Counted from the first letter of the stretch, positions 1 through 10,969 are shown. The stretch is 64,000 nt of DNA from Dugong dugon (GCA_030035585.1 CM057462.1:95439234-95503233), one strand, 5' to 3'. Notes: generated from the letters alone by a model not told the origin. A program made the numbers and translations.

Positions 1-217
1 CAGACTGGATCATACACCAAGAGATTTAGTTTACTCCTCTGACTGCACTTTTTAAGAGTGTTCTTTTATTTTAATGGGTTCCCAGGGAAGCTGTTTCTCT
101 TTGCCCTCAATATCCAGGAAACATGGGGGGTATGGGAGAACTTGGAAACCAAGATTGAATAGCATAGATTCTTCATATTGTTGTTGCAGAAGTAGTATGT
201 ACTAAGAGAAGAAAATA
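1..217. other. unassigned single-copy-like DNA
   Basis: I see no reading frame of note and no repeat family I recognise. Base composition is ordinary for AT-rich mammalian intergenic DNA. Confidence 0.5.
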
Positions 218-554
218 CACCTACTCCTCACTTATCGACATGGTTAGGTTTCAAAGACCAAGTTGTTATTTGATAATTAGTATTATGTGAAAATGGAGGA
301 TGACCACATCAGATCACAAAATGGAGGGTGATTACATCATTACATAGCCGCCAAACCACTGAGAATCATGACCCAGCCAAGCTGACACATAACATTAACC
401 ATCACAGCCAGCATTACTCTCACCTCACAGCTTGGCGTTCGTTACTAGCAGAAGAATGGTGTTAATGTGCAAAACAGTTGGATAGTAGATTTTTACTATT
501 GTCATAAATGCAAAATGTAGGATAATGAGATAGCCAATAAGTGAGGAGTGGGTG
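218..554. mobile_element. Tc1/mariner-type non-autonomous DNA transposon (Tigger-like)
   Basis: A 337-bp element begins CACCTACTCCTCACTTAT and ends with the inverted counterpart ATAAGTGAGGAGTGGGTG, one mismatch over 18 bases. It is flanked by TA at 216-217 and 555-556, the target duplication typical of Tc1/mariner elements. There is no transposase frame, so it would have depended on a relative. Its middle (about 300-405) contains a stretch resembling one end of the LTR family found at 9883 and 12836. Family name is not certain. Confidence 0.65.
304..405 (-). repeat. LTR-family-like patch inside the DNA transposon
   Basis: The phrase ACAAAATGGAGG followed by CTGAGAATCATG.CCCAGCCAA also occurs at one end of the LTRs at 12836-13356 and 15226-15728. 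Here it lies inside the terminal inverted repeats of the element at 218-554. A duplicated AAAATGGAGG motif precedes it. It may be an LTR fragment captured by, or inserted into, the transposon. Confidence 0.45.
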
Positions 555-652
555 TATATCTCTTGAATATCACAGCTCCAAAATAAGAGATAAAGGCCAT
601 GATGGCAGGACCTAGTAAACACTACCTAAGGCCTATATTTTGGTTCTAAATG

Positions 653-765
653 AAAGAGTCAGCTAGATTGTAAGCACTATGAGGACATTTCTGGTGTCTT
701 CACCATTGTATCCCATATACAGTAGATAATACCATAAACATTTAGATTAATGACTAAATAAACCG
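653..765 (+). repeat. L2 LINE 3'-end fragment
   Basis: The order of phrases (TTGTAAGCACTATGAGGAC, TGTATCCCATATACAGTAGATA, AAACATTTA...GACTAAATAAA) matches the usual degraded 3' end of L2. No coding part is present. Confidence 0.6.
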
Positions 766-1560
766 ATAGGACTAAACCTAAAAATGATTGACATCGGCTT
801 GAACTATGAAGTTTGGCAGCATCATGGTGGGGTCTTTAAATATTCATTCAATGAGATGGTCTTCAGATTTCTGCTACCATTGTCCATTAGCACTGTATTT
901 CCCTAACTAATACCCCCAGATGAAGGCAGACCCCTCAGTTTTATGTTCCTTCATAATTTATTTGAATGAATTGGGTGAACTTATTCCCCACCCCAACACA
1001 CACACACACATGATTCTATTCTTCTATTTTGGGAGAATGATATGGTCAAAAAAATATTTTAGATCTGGTCCATCTGGTTCAGATACAGACTTTCAAAGCT
1101 AATATAATGGATCTTACAATGTAAACAGGTTTATGAAGAGGTCAAATGCTTCTTAACAAAATACTTCCAGGATTATTATTTTGCAAGGAGTAAATTCAAA
1201 ATTTGTTTTAATAGGACAAACATGCTCTCCTCGTAATTTACAAGAGAAGTAAGTTACCTTAGGAGAAAATAATGTATACTTTGGTGAGGAATGCTTGCCT
1301 GTAGGTCATTTGTGATGTAATCAGCCACCACTATTGCTGATACAGAGAGTGATTTGAAAGCAGAGAATCCATAATCTGCCTCACCCACAGAATGAGAACT
1401 CACACCTTTCCATTTGTTGGCTACCAAAACCTGGGCTTAGAAAATCATTTCATATCTAGTGTCATAGAACAAAAATGGCGGAGTCTGGCTGTATTAAAAG
1501 AGCCTTTTTTGAGAGGCAAGGCAATTTGCAAATTGGGAGTCACGAGGACCAAGTTAACAG
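766..1560. other. unassigned AT-rich DNA
   Basis: No recognised repeat apart from a short CA run near 998-1011. Reading frames here are short and have no family resemblance. Confidence 0.5.
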
Positions 1561-1561
1561 G

Positions 1562-1668
1562 TTTCATTTCACACTCGAAGAAGCTGAGGCATAGTAAGGT
1601 TAACTTACCTATAATCACACAGCTAGGAAGTGAAAGATCTAAGCTTTCAAACTGTGTGACTCCAAACA
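1562..1668 (+). repeat. MIR/MIR3 SINE fragment
   Basis: Contains the diagnostic order AAGCTGAGGCATAG, TAACTTACCTATAATCACACAGCTAG, GTGTGACTCC of the MIR3 body. It is ancient and heavily mutated. A 106-codon frame across it is chance. Confidence 0.65.
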
Positions 1669-1782
1669 TCATGACTCACTCGTATCTCCTTCAGGGTGGG
1701 ATCAATACATGATTTCTTTTTATCCCTTCCTCACCCTTGACTTTTACTTTCAATTTATAGGACAGTACCTTGCACTGAAGGA

Positions 1783-1984
1783 GAGCCCTGGTGGTGCCAT
1801 GGTTAAGCACTGGGCTGCTAAATGAAAGGTCACTGGTTCAAACCCACCAGCAGCTCCACAGGAGAAAAGATCTGGTGATCTGCTCCCATAAATATTGCAG
1901 ACTAAGAAACCCTATGGGGTAGTTCTACTCTGTCCTATAGGGTTGCTATGAGTTGGAGTTGACTTGATGGCACACAACAACAGG
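1783..1984 (+). mobile_element. AfroSINE, full length
   Basis: Starts GAGCCCTGGTGGTGCCATGG, with a tRNA-like A box (TGGTTAAGCACTGGG) and B box (GGTTCAAACCC) forming an internal RNA polymerase III promoter. The body has GATCTGGTGATCTGCTCCCA and GAAACCCTATGGGG. The tail reads GGGTTGCTATGAGTTGGAG...GATGGCAC then ACAACAAC. The 3' end is shared with the RTE LINE copies in this window, its likely mobilising partner. Confidence 0.9.
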
Positions 1985-2295
1985 AACACTGTATGAGTTG
2001 AGAATTAAGGCAAAGTGCTCTGGTGCCCTGCTGATGATTCTACACTGAATTTGCCCTGTTGTCATTCTTGAACCCCAGTGACTGCATGTCTCTGGGAAAA
2101 TATTCAGATTAAAGATTTAGGCCTCTAAATTGTTAGATGAGATAAATGCCTCTGTCACTGGCTTCAGGGACTCAAAAATCCCTTTGCAAGACTTGGTTTG
2201 TAAGTACATTTCAGAAGAGAAATGCTATCAGTCTGTTCATCGGTCCAATGACTCTTTTCCTGGGTCAGCCTCAAACAGTTGCTACAGCTGGTAGA
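1985..2295. other. unassigned DNA
   Basis: Spacer between two AfroSINEs with no recognisable feature. Confidence 0.5.
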
Positions 2296-2505
2296 AGAGT
2301 CCCTGGGTGGTGCAAATGGTTAACACACTCAGCTGCTAACTGAAAGGTTGAATGTTTGAATCCACCCAGAGCTGGCTCAGAAGAAAGTCCCGGCCATTAC
2401 TTTGAAAAAGCAGCCACTGAAAACCCTATGGAACACAGTTCTACTCTGATACACATGGGGTCACCATGAGTTGAACTCAACTCAATGACAACTGGTTTTT
2501 AAGTT
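2296..2505 (+). mobile_element. AfroSINE, subtype with RTE-leader-like body
   Basis: Head at 2299 (GTCCCTGGGTGGTGCAAATGG), tail GGGGTCACCATGAGTTGAACTC then AACTGG and T-rich. The body at 2380-2438 (AGAAAGTCCCGGCCATTACTTTGAAAAAGCAGCC..TGAAAACCCTATGGA) matches the RTE 5' leader at 41893-41955 and 42313-42378. Confidence 0.85.
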
Positions 2506-2639
2506 TGGTGGAGGGTTTCAGAGAGTACTCATGTTGTTGGTACTGCTCTTTTGGCCACTTCACTCACACATCAGATGTCACATCATCGTGGCAGGCATGC
2601 AGAGGCTGCTTTTTCTTTGGTATTAGGAATAAATCAGTT

Positions 2640-2852
2640 CCTTGATAACAAATATGAAGTCTGCCCACCTGGCTGCTGATAGGGCAAGAGAGCAGGACAG
2701 CCTGAAGCTGATCCCCAGTGAAAAGCAAAAGTTAGAGAAGAAAGAAGACCTGGCAACATCCACGTTCTGGCTCCAGTTGGACATGAGTTGAGACTTCCTT
2801 GGATTCCATGAACCAATTTGCCAATTATTTACCTATTATCTCTCAGCTCCAA
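2640..2852 (+). repeat. left arm of a long inverted repeat
   Basis: Ends CCAATTTGCCAATTATTTAC followed by CTATTATCT.TCAGCTCC, which recurs as the reverse complement at 3540-3590. Similarity extends about 165 bases at roughly 80 percent by eye, highest in the innermost 55 bases. The arms are about 690 bases apart. The family of the arm is unknown to me. Confidence 0.7.
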
Positions 2853-3035
2853 CTAACTATGGGAGTGCCTATGGGAAAACAAGTATGTGAGCATGTGAGT
2901 ATGTAGAGGTAGTTGGACCAGGCCTCTTTAATCAGTATACCTACCCTGTAGAGATGAGAGTGTTAAAATATGTATATAAAGTAGTTACCCAATGCTTTGC
3001 ACACGCTATTCTAACTAATAACCATAAAGCATGCT

Positions 3036-3340
3036 TGTGTTGATCAGGAACAATTAGGATGCAAGAAACAGAAACCCAGTTTAAACTATCTCAGACAAAC
3101 AGAGTGTATTGGTGTGTCAGGAAAATAGGAATCACGCTTAGCTTTCAGAGGGAATTGTATATAGGAAATAGCTTCACAGATGTTGGAAGGCTGAAAGGGC
3201 AAAAAGGGAATACTGAACTAACACGAAGATGATAACTGAAAGAAGCAGCTTCCTCCTTTAGGATGGGGCAACGAAACAGAAGGGGTTGGTTTCCAGAACC
3301 AGGGATCTCAGAGGAAGGGTACTGTGGACTTGATGCTCAG
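3036..3340 (+). repeat. ancient interspersed repeat, family not assigned
   Basis: Begins with ATGCAAGAAACAGAAACCCA and ACTATCTCAGACAAACAGAG, phrases like those of a medium-reiterated mammalian family also seen near 13575, 18960, 20140 and 21520. I cannot name it safely. Confidence 0.35.
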
Positions 3341-3537
3341 ACTTTTGAGGAAACGGCAGCTTCTACCCCCCAGCTACAGTTGTTTCTTCTGAGGGTATGA
3401 GATAAGTCTGGTACTGGGTGTGCTAAAGAAGCTGGCAGCTTGTGCCTTCTTCTCTCCCTTTGGTGCCTCCTGCAGGGTAACAGCAAGCCAGCTGACAGAG
3501 GGGACTGCAAAATGCAATTTGCAGAGCACAGAAAGGT

Positions 3538-3735
3538 AAGTGGGAGCTGAAAGATAATAGGTAAATAATTGGCAAATTGGCTCATGAATCCAAAGAAGGC
3601 TCAACTCAGATACAAATGGATCCAGGACTTGGATGTTGCCAGGACTTTCTCTCTCTTCTTTAACTTTCTGCTTCCCACTGCTCATCCATTTCAGGCTACT
3701 CTGTTCTGTGTAGCAGAACACAGCTACAAGCCTTT
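3538..3735 (-). repeat. right arm of the long inverted repeat
   Basis: Reverse complement of the arm at 2640-2852: GGAGCTGAAAGATAATAGGT, AAATAATTGGCAAATTGG, then GTTGCCAGGACTTTCTCTC. Frames of 115 (minus) and 87 (plus) codons that cross it have no recognisable domain. Confidence 0.7.
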
Positions 3736-3917
3736 CCCAAATCTGACCCCCACAACTTTGGCCTTCAGAGAGGGCCTGACTTGGTCTTTTCTCAACTCTA
3801 ATCTTAAAAATCTTCAGACAGACCCTGATTAACTAATCTTCCAGCTGGAGATGGGTGCCTATGGTAAAATGAGTTCCTTTATGTAACCTTTTGCCTTGGT
3901 TCTTTGGAAAAACAGCT

Positions 3918-4790
3918 TGAGAGATTTTTCCCCTAAACCCTGAGGAGTTACCTTTGCCCTAGTTTTCTATCCCAGAGTGTTTGTTCCTTTTGTCTGGGTT
4001 GATTGACATTTCCTGGGTAAGCTGTAAACGAATTGTGGTTTGATACTGTTTATTTGGTCCTGGGTTACAGCCTGCCCTGTGATTGGTATGCACCCTGCAG
4101 GGATTGGTCAATAGACTGTGCAAATGAAGTGTCTGTGGCCTACCGAGAGGGGATTGGTCAGTTTGTAGCCCTGGCGGGAGGGCCATACCTTGAAATTGAT
4201 GAAGAGTTTATAGATATAAGCAGCAAACCCCACAGAAGTCTTTCAGACAGAAAGAAGCAGGAAGAGAAGCAGCAGGAAGAAAGCAGAAAGAAGCAGCAGA
4301 GAAAGAGAAGGCAAGGAACCTCCTAAAATAGCTGTAACAGGGGTCAAGGGTTGTAACACTGAAGACAGTCAGAGGCCCAGAAGGGGCTCAGGGGAGACAG
4401 TGGTGATAGATGGCAGGGCCAAGAGGAGCCTGTCCTGAAGGGGCTGAGAGGAGTCTGTCCTCAGGGGGCTGAAAGGAGGCTTGTGCAGCCAAGAGGACCT
4501 GAGAGAACTTTCCTGCACTGCAGAAGGGAGACTTGCCTGCATGCTTCCTGACCCTGGTCCTGAATTGTACCCTGTTACTTTGTTAATAAACCACTTAACT
4601 GTAAGTATGGTCTGCAAGTTCTGTGTGGACATTGCAATGGATTATTGAATCCAAAAGAGAAGTAGAGAGTGCCGTGGGAGGGACAGCTGGTGTCAGAACT
4701 GGTAAAAACGGTTGGAGAGTGGAGGTATGTCTGATCTCCACCTCATAGGGATCAGTCTTGGGCTCATCTTGATTTGAATTATTCTCCCTG
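3918..4790 (+). mobile_element. endogenous retrovirus LTR with start of leader
   Basis: Three ATTGG motifs (inverted CCAAT boxes, about 4082, 4103 and 4153) precede a TATA-like TTTATAGATATAAG near 4208. A polyadenylation signal AATAAA lies near 4584, followed within 80 bases by GTTCTGTGTGGACATTGCAATG. TGGTGTCAGAACTGG at about 4689 looks like a primer-binding site, and leader sequence runs to about 4790. This promoter-to-polyA order is what an LTR shows. A 97-codon frame at 4033-4326 is a by-product. No internal genes or second LTR follow. Confidence 0.65.
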
Positions 4791-4864
4791 AAGTTAAATA
4801 GGTTCTGATGTTACTCCTACGAGTATTAGTTTCACCATTTTACAGTGCCTTATCTAGATCAATC

Positions 4865-5095
4865 AACCAGGGCTTCGAGTCAGGTTGTTTTGATTCAGAG
4901 CCCTGCTGGGAATTTCCATTTTTAACAAGTTTCCAGGTGATACTAATGCTGCTGGTTAGGGACCAATTCTGAGAACCACTAGTAGAGTAGTGGTTCTCAA
5001 AATTTATTACACGTAAGATTCCCCTGGGGATCTTGCTAAAGTGTAGATTCTGATTCAGTATATCTGGATGGATTCAGTATATCCCAGGATGAAAA
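4865..5095. repeat. hAT-Charlie non-autonomous element remnants (MER20/MER3-like)
   Basis: CCAGGTGATACTAATGCTGCTGG and GAGAACCACTAG are followed at once by AGTGGTTCTCAAA...CCTGGGGATCTTGC. These are the mirror-image termini of hAT-Charlie MITEs. Two half elements may sit back to back. Confidence 0.55.
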
Positions 5096-5588
5096 GCCCT
5101 GCAATCAACTATGGCCAGAAGGAGCTACAAAAATATGGCAACTGCCCCTGAAAACACATGATAGGAGTTGGGGTTGGAACCAAAGAGGTGGCTGCAGTCA
5201 GGTTTCAGGGTACAAAACTATATATCTCCTACAATGGCAGAAAGGGACATAAAAGAGGAAAAAATGCTGTGGGATGGAAAAGCAGAGATCGAAGATTCTT
5301 GGATGGCTGGTCACTGAGGTTGGTCTTGAAGCAAAGGGTCTGTGGAAACTGGAGTCTCAGATCTCAAAGTAGCCCAAGGCTGAGAAGCACCCAGAACTCA
5401 GAATGGTGGGGGCTTTTCAGGGGGCAAGTTCAGTTATCGTCTGGATGCATCCACTTGAATGGAACCTCCAGAATTGATAACTATATATTTAAGTTGATTA
5501 GCTAGACAGAAGCAGTCAAAGGAATAACAATGTTTTCTTAACAAAGTGAGTCCATTTCAGTCAAGTTGTGTTTTTCCTAGACACCCAG
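5096..5588. other. unassigned DNA with an orphan 115-codon frame
   Basis: A plus frame (5158-5505) is open but its sequence is of low information and suggests no protein family. I do not call it a gene. Confidence 0.45.
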
Positions 5589-5589
5589 T

Positions 5590-5960
5590 AGCTCAGTCAG
5601 TCACTCAAAGACAGCAGTTTTAAAACCTCCAAGGATTTCTTATTTTCTTCAGGGTTAAATCCAGTCTACCTAGAACTAATCCAACGCCCTTCCTAAGTTG
5701 GCTCCAACTTATCGCCTTGATGGCTCCAGCTTCCACTGCCATCTCTCCCAAAAAAACCTCTTTCTCTATTAGATTCAGCTTTCTCATGACTCTGTGCTTT
5801 TGGAACTGGTTGCTCAGTCTCCTAAACTACCCCACTGCCACCTTTCCTACACAGATCAAACCTCATTCCCCCAGGAAGCTGAGTACTCTTACTTGCTCAT
5901 TCCTCATGGCACACCCAACATAACACATCCCTGTTAAAACAGTTTGTCTTCCCAACTCAA
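5590..5960 (+). repeat. L2 LINE 3' region
   Basis: Follows the L2 consensus order: TTTTAAAACCTCCAAGGATT, CAGGGTTAAATCCAG, CCTTCCTAAGTTGGCTCCAA, then GACTCTGTGCTTTTGGAAC. Coding capacity has long been lost. Confidence 0.7.
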
Positions 5961-6096
5961 AGGCAGAAATTAGGGTCGATTCATCTTACATCTCACCTTC
6001 CTCTCTTTCCACCCCATGTTTGACATTTATAAAATTTTGAGAAAGAACACATGAATATTTATTCCTGAACTCACTCAGTTCTGTGATCCCACTTTC

Positions 6097-6250
6097 ACTG
6101 AGAACAGTGTGGTACAGTGGGAAGTGGGTTCTGGGGTCACGTAGACCTTGTTCTAGCCCTGATTTGCCACGTATTAGCTCTGTGGCCATGAGCAAGATAC
6201 TTAACTTCTCTGAGCCTCTGTTTTTTATTGGTATAATAAGAATAATAAAG
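6097..6250 (+). repeat. MIR SINE
   Basis: Clear MIR order: GTGGTACAGTGG head, GGGTTCTGGGGTCACGTAGACC, TTAGCTCTGTGGCCATGAGC, AAGATACTTAACTTCTCTGAGCCTC, then ATAATAAGAATAATAAA. Confidence 0.85.
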
Positions 6251-7095
6251 AACAATTACATTTCACAAAAAATATGAGGGCCAAATAAGTCAACGTTTGA
6301 AATTTTTTTAAAAACACGAATTTAGAAATGCTATACAAAAGTTAAGTATTCAGCAGTGGGAATGACTAAGATTGTTTTCTCACCTATTTACTGTGAAGAT
6401 AAAGGAGAAAGTAAAATTCAATCAGAAAAGAAAGCAATCAAAAATTAAAGGATGGAAAGAGAATGAGAGCCTAAGTGATTTTGGTTAAGAAGTAAACAGA
6501 AGTGGTTAGTATTCATGTCTGAAATGATATTTTAAATATTTTTCAAAGATGAATCAATAGATTCCTTGTGACAGAGAACAGAAGATCGGCATTACTGTTC
6601 TAATGTTAACATTTAAACAAAAATGTTAATATAATAATTTCTATTAGAAGGCAATAAAATACAAGTTTGTAATTCAAATATAGCACATGATTTTTAACCC
6701 CTTCTGCTATGTTTCTCCATCCCTTTGTTATCACATCAACACTTCAAAACCACCTCTCAGTGTTACTCACTTTCTTCTTCGTGCCTACCTCTCTCAATTT
6801 TGACTTTAAAATTCTACCTTTCCTCCCCCATAAGAACTGTCTTTTTAAACTATTTCTAAAAAACTTGGAAGATCTGATTCATAACAATCAGTTACTTATA
6901 GTCTCTACTTAGATCAAATAGAGGTCAATTCTAGCTATAAGAAAACAGTGTTAATTCATAAATAAGAATTCTAATTTGACTAAACTGTAAATTTACTACA
7001 GTATTTGATTATATCATCATATTTTGCTGCCTATTCAATAGACATTTCGTCTTTCCTTCTGACAAGTACTCAGAATAAGGGCCCCTCCCCAGATC
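6251..7095. other. AT-rich unassigned DNA
   Basis: No recognised repeat, no coding signal. Short frames only. Confidence 0.5.
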
Positions 7096-7096
7096 C

Positions 7097-7268
7097 CAAC
7101 CAAAACCCCATGTCCTGTAGGATTGCTATGAGTCGATTCCAACTCATAGTGACCCTACAGCACACAGTAGTGCTGCCCCATGGGGTTTCCAAGGAGTGAC
7201 TGGTGGATTAGAACTGCCTACCTTTTGGTTAGCAGCCAAGCTCTTAACCACTGTATCACCAGGACTAC
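7097..7268 (-). mobile_element. AfroSINE, minus strand, internally shortened
   Basis: Reads from its tail: GATTGCTATGAGTCGATTCC, CAACTCATAGTGACCCTA, CCCCATGGGGTTTCCAAGGA, then CTTTTGGTTAGCAGCCAAGC and CTCTTAACCACTG at the head. Confidence 0.85.
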
Positions 7269-7645
7269 TTCCCAGCCCCACAAGGTAAATATCAGTTATC
7301 CTGGTTAATCATGATAATTCTAGTCCCCTCACAAGTGACTAGTTTAATCACGGATATGTTATACAGTCTTAGCCAACTGTAGAAGGAAAAGTATGCTTCT
7401 GGACTTCTGGGCTTTGGGGAAAGATTTTTCAGCCTGATAAAAAGAGCTAGGTGACACAGAAGGGCTCTTTTTCTGGTTCTCTATTTGGTTGTACCAGCAT
7501 GTGATGCTGCTACTGCCTGGAGGAGGGGAGACATCAACACAAGCCCAGTGGAAAGAGTGAGAACATGGTGTCCTTTATAACAGCATTAAATTGCTGGATT
7601 CACAAGCTGTGGTAATGCCCACCTTCAGATTTCTTGTTATATAAC
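7269..7645. other. unassigned DNA
   Basis: Nothing recognised between two AfroSINEs of opposite orientation. Confidence 0.5.
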
Positions 7646-7648
7646 ATA

Positions 7649-7853
7649 ATGGGCCCCTGTTTGCGCAGTGGTTAAAGTCTCAGCTGTTAACTAAAAGGCT
7701 GGTGGTTCGACCCCATCAGCCACTCAAGGGGAGGAAGATGTGGCAGTCTGCTTCCATAAAAGGTTTACAGCCTGGAAGCCCTGTGGGGCAGTTCTACTCT
7801 GTCCTTTAGGGTTGCTATGAGTCAGAACTGTCTCCATGGCAGTGGGATTGTTT
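7649..7853 (+). mobile_element. AfroSINE, full length
   Basis: Head GGGCCCCTGTTTGCGCAGTGG with A and B boxes, body GAAGATGTGGCAGTCTGCTTCC, tail GGGTTGCTATGAGTCAGAAC ending in CAGTGGGATTG. Confidence 0.9.
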
Positions 7854-8250
7854 AAACCACTTTCAACTTTTTTTTTTTTTTTTTCAGCTGACAACATCTC
7901 ATAGAATACAGTAATATTTCGGCGAATTGAGTTGTCTGGCCAACCAAGAATTTTTTAAAATCTGGTTATGTTGGGAGAACAATAATAATGTCATCCTCCC
8001 ATCTTTGCCAGTGAAATTCTAATAATATACAAAAAGAAAAATAAGCTTTCCATTGCACAAGAAACGGCAAACTCCCAAAAGAATTTCCAAAATACAGATG
8101 AGACCCTGAAATTCTAGATGAAGCACTTAAACATAAAAGTTGGTATATAATACCTAGAAGAAAATCTTGATGGCATTAAATGTACGTGTGAGGTTCACAC
8201 ACACATACACCACACACAAAACTAAGGAATTCATTATTTAAAAGTTAGCA
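7854..8250. other. unassigned DNA with a T19 run
   Basis: A poly-T run sits at about 7868-7884. A CACACA patch is at 8195-8218. No coding evidence. Confidence 0.45.
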
Positions 8251-8254
8251 CTTC

Positions 8255-8400
8255 CATAGGAAAAATTTCTATGCAACAATTAAAAGCCATTTTTTATAAA
8301 TGACATGGAAAAGAACAGGATATGATAAAAAGTGACAAAATTTGGATTCAATATTATACTATATGATCTCAACTTTTAAATGCACTCTACATACATTTTA
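8255..8400 (+). repeat. L1M-like 3'-region fragment
   Basis: ATGCAACAATTAAAAGCCA, GACATGGAAAAGAACAGGAT and ACTATATGATCTCAAC follow the order of a common old mammalian L1 3' segment. Confidence 0.5.
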
Positions 8401-9882
8401 CTCAAAGAATCATAAGCACAAAGCTCCTGTGTATACTGGAATTTTACTGAAATTCTGGTGGATAGTTGGGTTGGTGAGGAACCAAAAAATAAAGTGCAGG
8501 ATGGAAAACAATTTACAATTCAAAAGCAGATATTACCATTCCTAGAAATCTAGCAACCATGAAGCTTCCCTGCCCAGTTTCCCACTGGCTGTGTCCCTCT
8601 GTCAACTCCCAGCCTACCACCATAATTCCAGGCCTCCCTGAAATGTTGAGCTACTGCACTTCCAGTGACTTTATTCAGCAAGGAAATACAGCTCACTCCT
8701 TGTCTTGCCCTTTCTCATGCAAATCATGCTCCGCGTAAGTGTGTGGGTGGTAGGTGGTAATATTCTTAGCTATCACCACCAAAAAGACCTATCAAATGCT
8801 TTCCTTCCCTATCCCCCAAATAAACCAGAGTCTACCAGAGATAAAAATTCTGCCATTAATCTAGAAGGTAGGAGTAGCTGCAGTAAGTTTTTAATTTCAA
8901 TAGCATTTCCTCTACCTGCTATATAAATATATGTATATATTCATGTCAGAATTTAAGCAATACTTATCTCTGGGCAGGATTACTGAAAAGTTTTTTGTTT
9001 TTTTTTTTTTATATTATTTTTTCCTATTTGTAAAAATGTTTACAACAAACATGCAATCAGAAAACAAACCAAAATGGCCTAATGTTTTTCAATCCTTTTT
9101 ATTGAAAATGCACGGAGAGCATGCTAAAATACTCTCCTGTGTTTGCATGCTGAATCACAAATGTAACTGGATCTTTTATAAGTTAGAACCAAGTACTACA
9201 TCTTGTAGCCATTGGGATCATCGGTGGAAAGAAAGTAATACTTATTGCAAAATCTGTCTACATAGAAGGAAATTGTGGAGACTGGATCACCTAATCATTA
9301 CAATGGCCTTTAGTTTAAAAGGTGTATCATTCTCTAGTACAATGCACTTATAAATGAGTCTGAGTCTGAATGAGTCTGACAGGTGGTGTTTTCATTTACT
9401 AGTTGCTATTAATTTATTTTCTTGTCATTCATTTCTTTCCCGTAAAAGAGACTACACATGCACAAAAAGACTCATTACTTGAGGACTCTACTTGATTAGA
9501 TTAGGATACGTGTGTATGTTTGTGCATGTGTTTGCACATGTGTGTGTGTGAGACATACACAGAGAGTTAATTAATAAAGATACGGCCTGATCTTTGGAGT
9601 AAACTGTATATATTATGTAATTGATTGTATACATATTGTGTAATGCTCTTAGAATCTAATTTCCAATTAACTGTTTTATAAAATCTTCCCAGACTTCTAG
9701 TCTTTCAAAGCCTTTTTTCCTCATCTCTTATGCCTATATTCATTCATATTAAGCTATATTTCATTTCTCTTGCTCCTTTCATTTTTTCTTGCCTACCTGG
9801 TGCTTACAATGTCATTTTAATAACAGTATTATTATCTACTCATCTTTAAACAGCGAGAGGATTCCACCTTCATCTCTATACC
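8401..9882. other. unassigned DNA, possible L2 remnant at the right end
   Basis: A 140-codon plus frame (8931-9353) contains a poly-F stretch from a T run and no credible domain. A TG/CA-rich patch lies at 9510-9555. Sequence from about 9680 (AATCTTCCCAGACTTCTAGT) resembles L2. Confidence 0.4.
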
Positions 9883-10512
9883 TATCTTAGTTATCTAGTG
9901 CTGCTATAACAGAGATACCCCAAGTGAGAGGCTTTAACAAGCAGAAATTTATTCTCTCACACTCTAGGAGGCTAGAAGTCTGAATTCAGGGCACCAGCTC
10001 CAGGGGAAGGCCTTCTCTCTCTGTCAACCCTGGGGGAAGGTCCTTGTCATCGACCTTCACCTGTGTCTAGGAGGATCTTAGCACAGGGACCCCAGATCCA
10101 AAGGATGCGCTTTGCTCCTGGCTCTTCTTTCTTGGTGGTAGGAGGTCCCTCGTATCTGCTCACTTCTCTCTTCTTTTATCTCTTGTAAGATAAAAAGTGT
10201 GAGTCAAGCAAGGGTGGTGCAGGCCACACCCTAGGGAAACTCCTCTTACGTGGGATCAAGGCTGTGACCTGAGTAAGGATGTTGCATCCTACCCTAATGC
10301 TCATTAACATGACCCAATCCTGCCTCATTAACATAACAGTCAGCTCACTCCCAAATGGGACCATAGCCACAGGCATAGAGGCTAGCATTTATAACACGGC
10401 ACAAAACAGAGGATAATCAGATTACAAAATGGAGGACAACTACACAATACTGAGAAGTATGGTCTTCCCAAGTTAACATATATTTTGGGGGGACACAGTT
10501 CAATCCTTGACA
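9883..10512 (-). mobile_element. solo LTR, ERVL/MaLR-like family A, long form
   Basis: Runs from TATCTTAGTTATCTAGTGCTGC to CTTGACA, flanked by ATACC (9878-9882) and ATATC (10513-10517), a near-perfect 5-bp target duplication. Conserved blocks include CAGAAATTTATTCTCTCACA and AAAATGGAGGACAACTACAC. It is about 110-155 bases longer than the other copies, the extra lying around 10290-10420. There is no internal retroviral region, so it is a recombined solo LTR. Confidence 0.8.
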
Positions 10513-10684
10513 ATATCCAGATTCAGAAGAGAAAAAAACAGGGCTATCTTTTTCTGTTTTCTAGTATATTTCATAGCCTAACTTTCTCCTTTTCTTGAAT
10601 TACATCCTTGATTAACATTTGGGCTAGACATGATAAGGAAAAGAGAGGAAGTGAAAAGGAAGAAGGTCTGGGACTTGCTCCAGG

Positions 10685-10910
10685 ATGGATTTGCCTGGCT
10701 GTGTGATCTAGTAGAACAGCTGTGGTTTTTTCATCAGACAAACAAGAGCACCTCTCCTAGCTCTACCAATTTCTGGCTATGTGACCATAAATATGTCTCT
10801 AAAATTGAGCCTCAGTTTTAAAATGAGGAAAACATATCTACCTACCAGGTTAATTATGAAAATTAGAGATAATCTATGTAAATAATAACTAGTAACTTTG
10901 ATTATTATAC
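10685..10910 (+). repeat. MIR SINE
   Basis: TTTCTGGCTATGTGACCATAA, TTGAGCCTCAGTTTTAAAATG and TACCTACCAGGTTAATTATG follow the MIR core and tail. Confidence 0.75.
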
Positions 10911-10969
10911 CCACTTCATGTCTCCATATCAAATATGTCCCTTAATTTAAAATCCAATATTAAATCCCC

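Noticed and set aside
3374..3721. 115-codon minus frame
   Set aside because: Spans spacer and one arm of the inverted repeat; no domain.
4033..4326. Lys/Gln/Glu-rich 97-codon frame as a small protein
   Set aside because: Lies across the promoter part of an LTR; its charged tail comes from an AGAAGCAG purine repeat.
5158..5505. 115-codon frame
   Set aside because: No family resemblance, no context, composition like surrounding non-coding DNA.
8931..9353. 140-codon plus-strand frame as a host gene
   Set aside because: Begins in AT-rich DNA, includes a poly-F stretch from a T run, shows no domain and no splice or promoter context; such lengths occur by chance in 64 kb.
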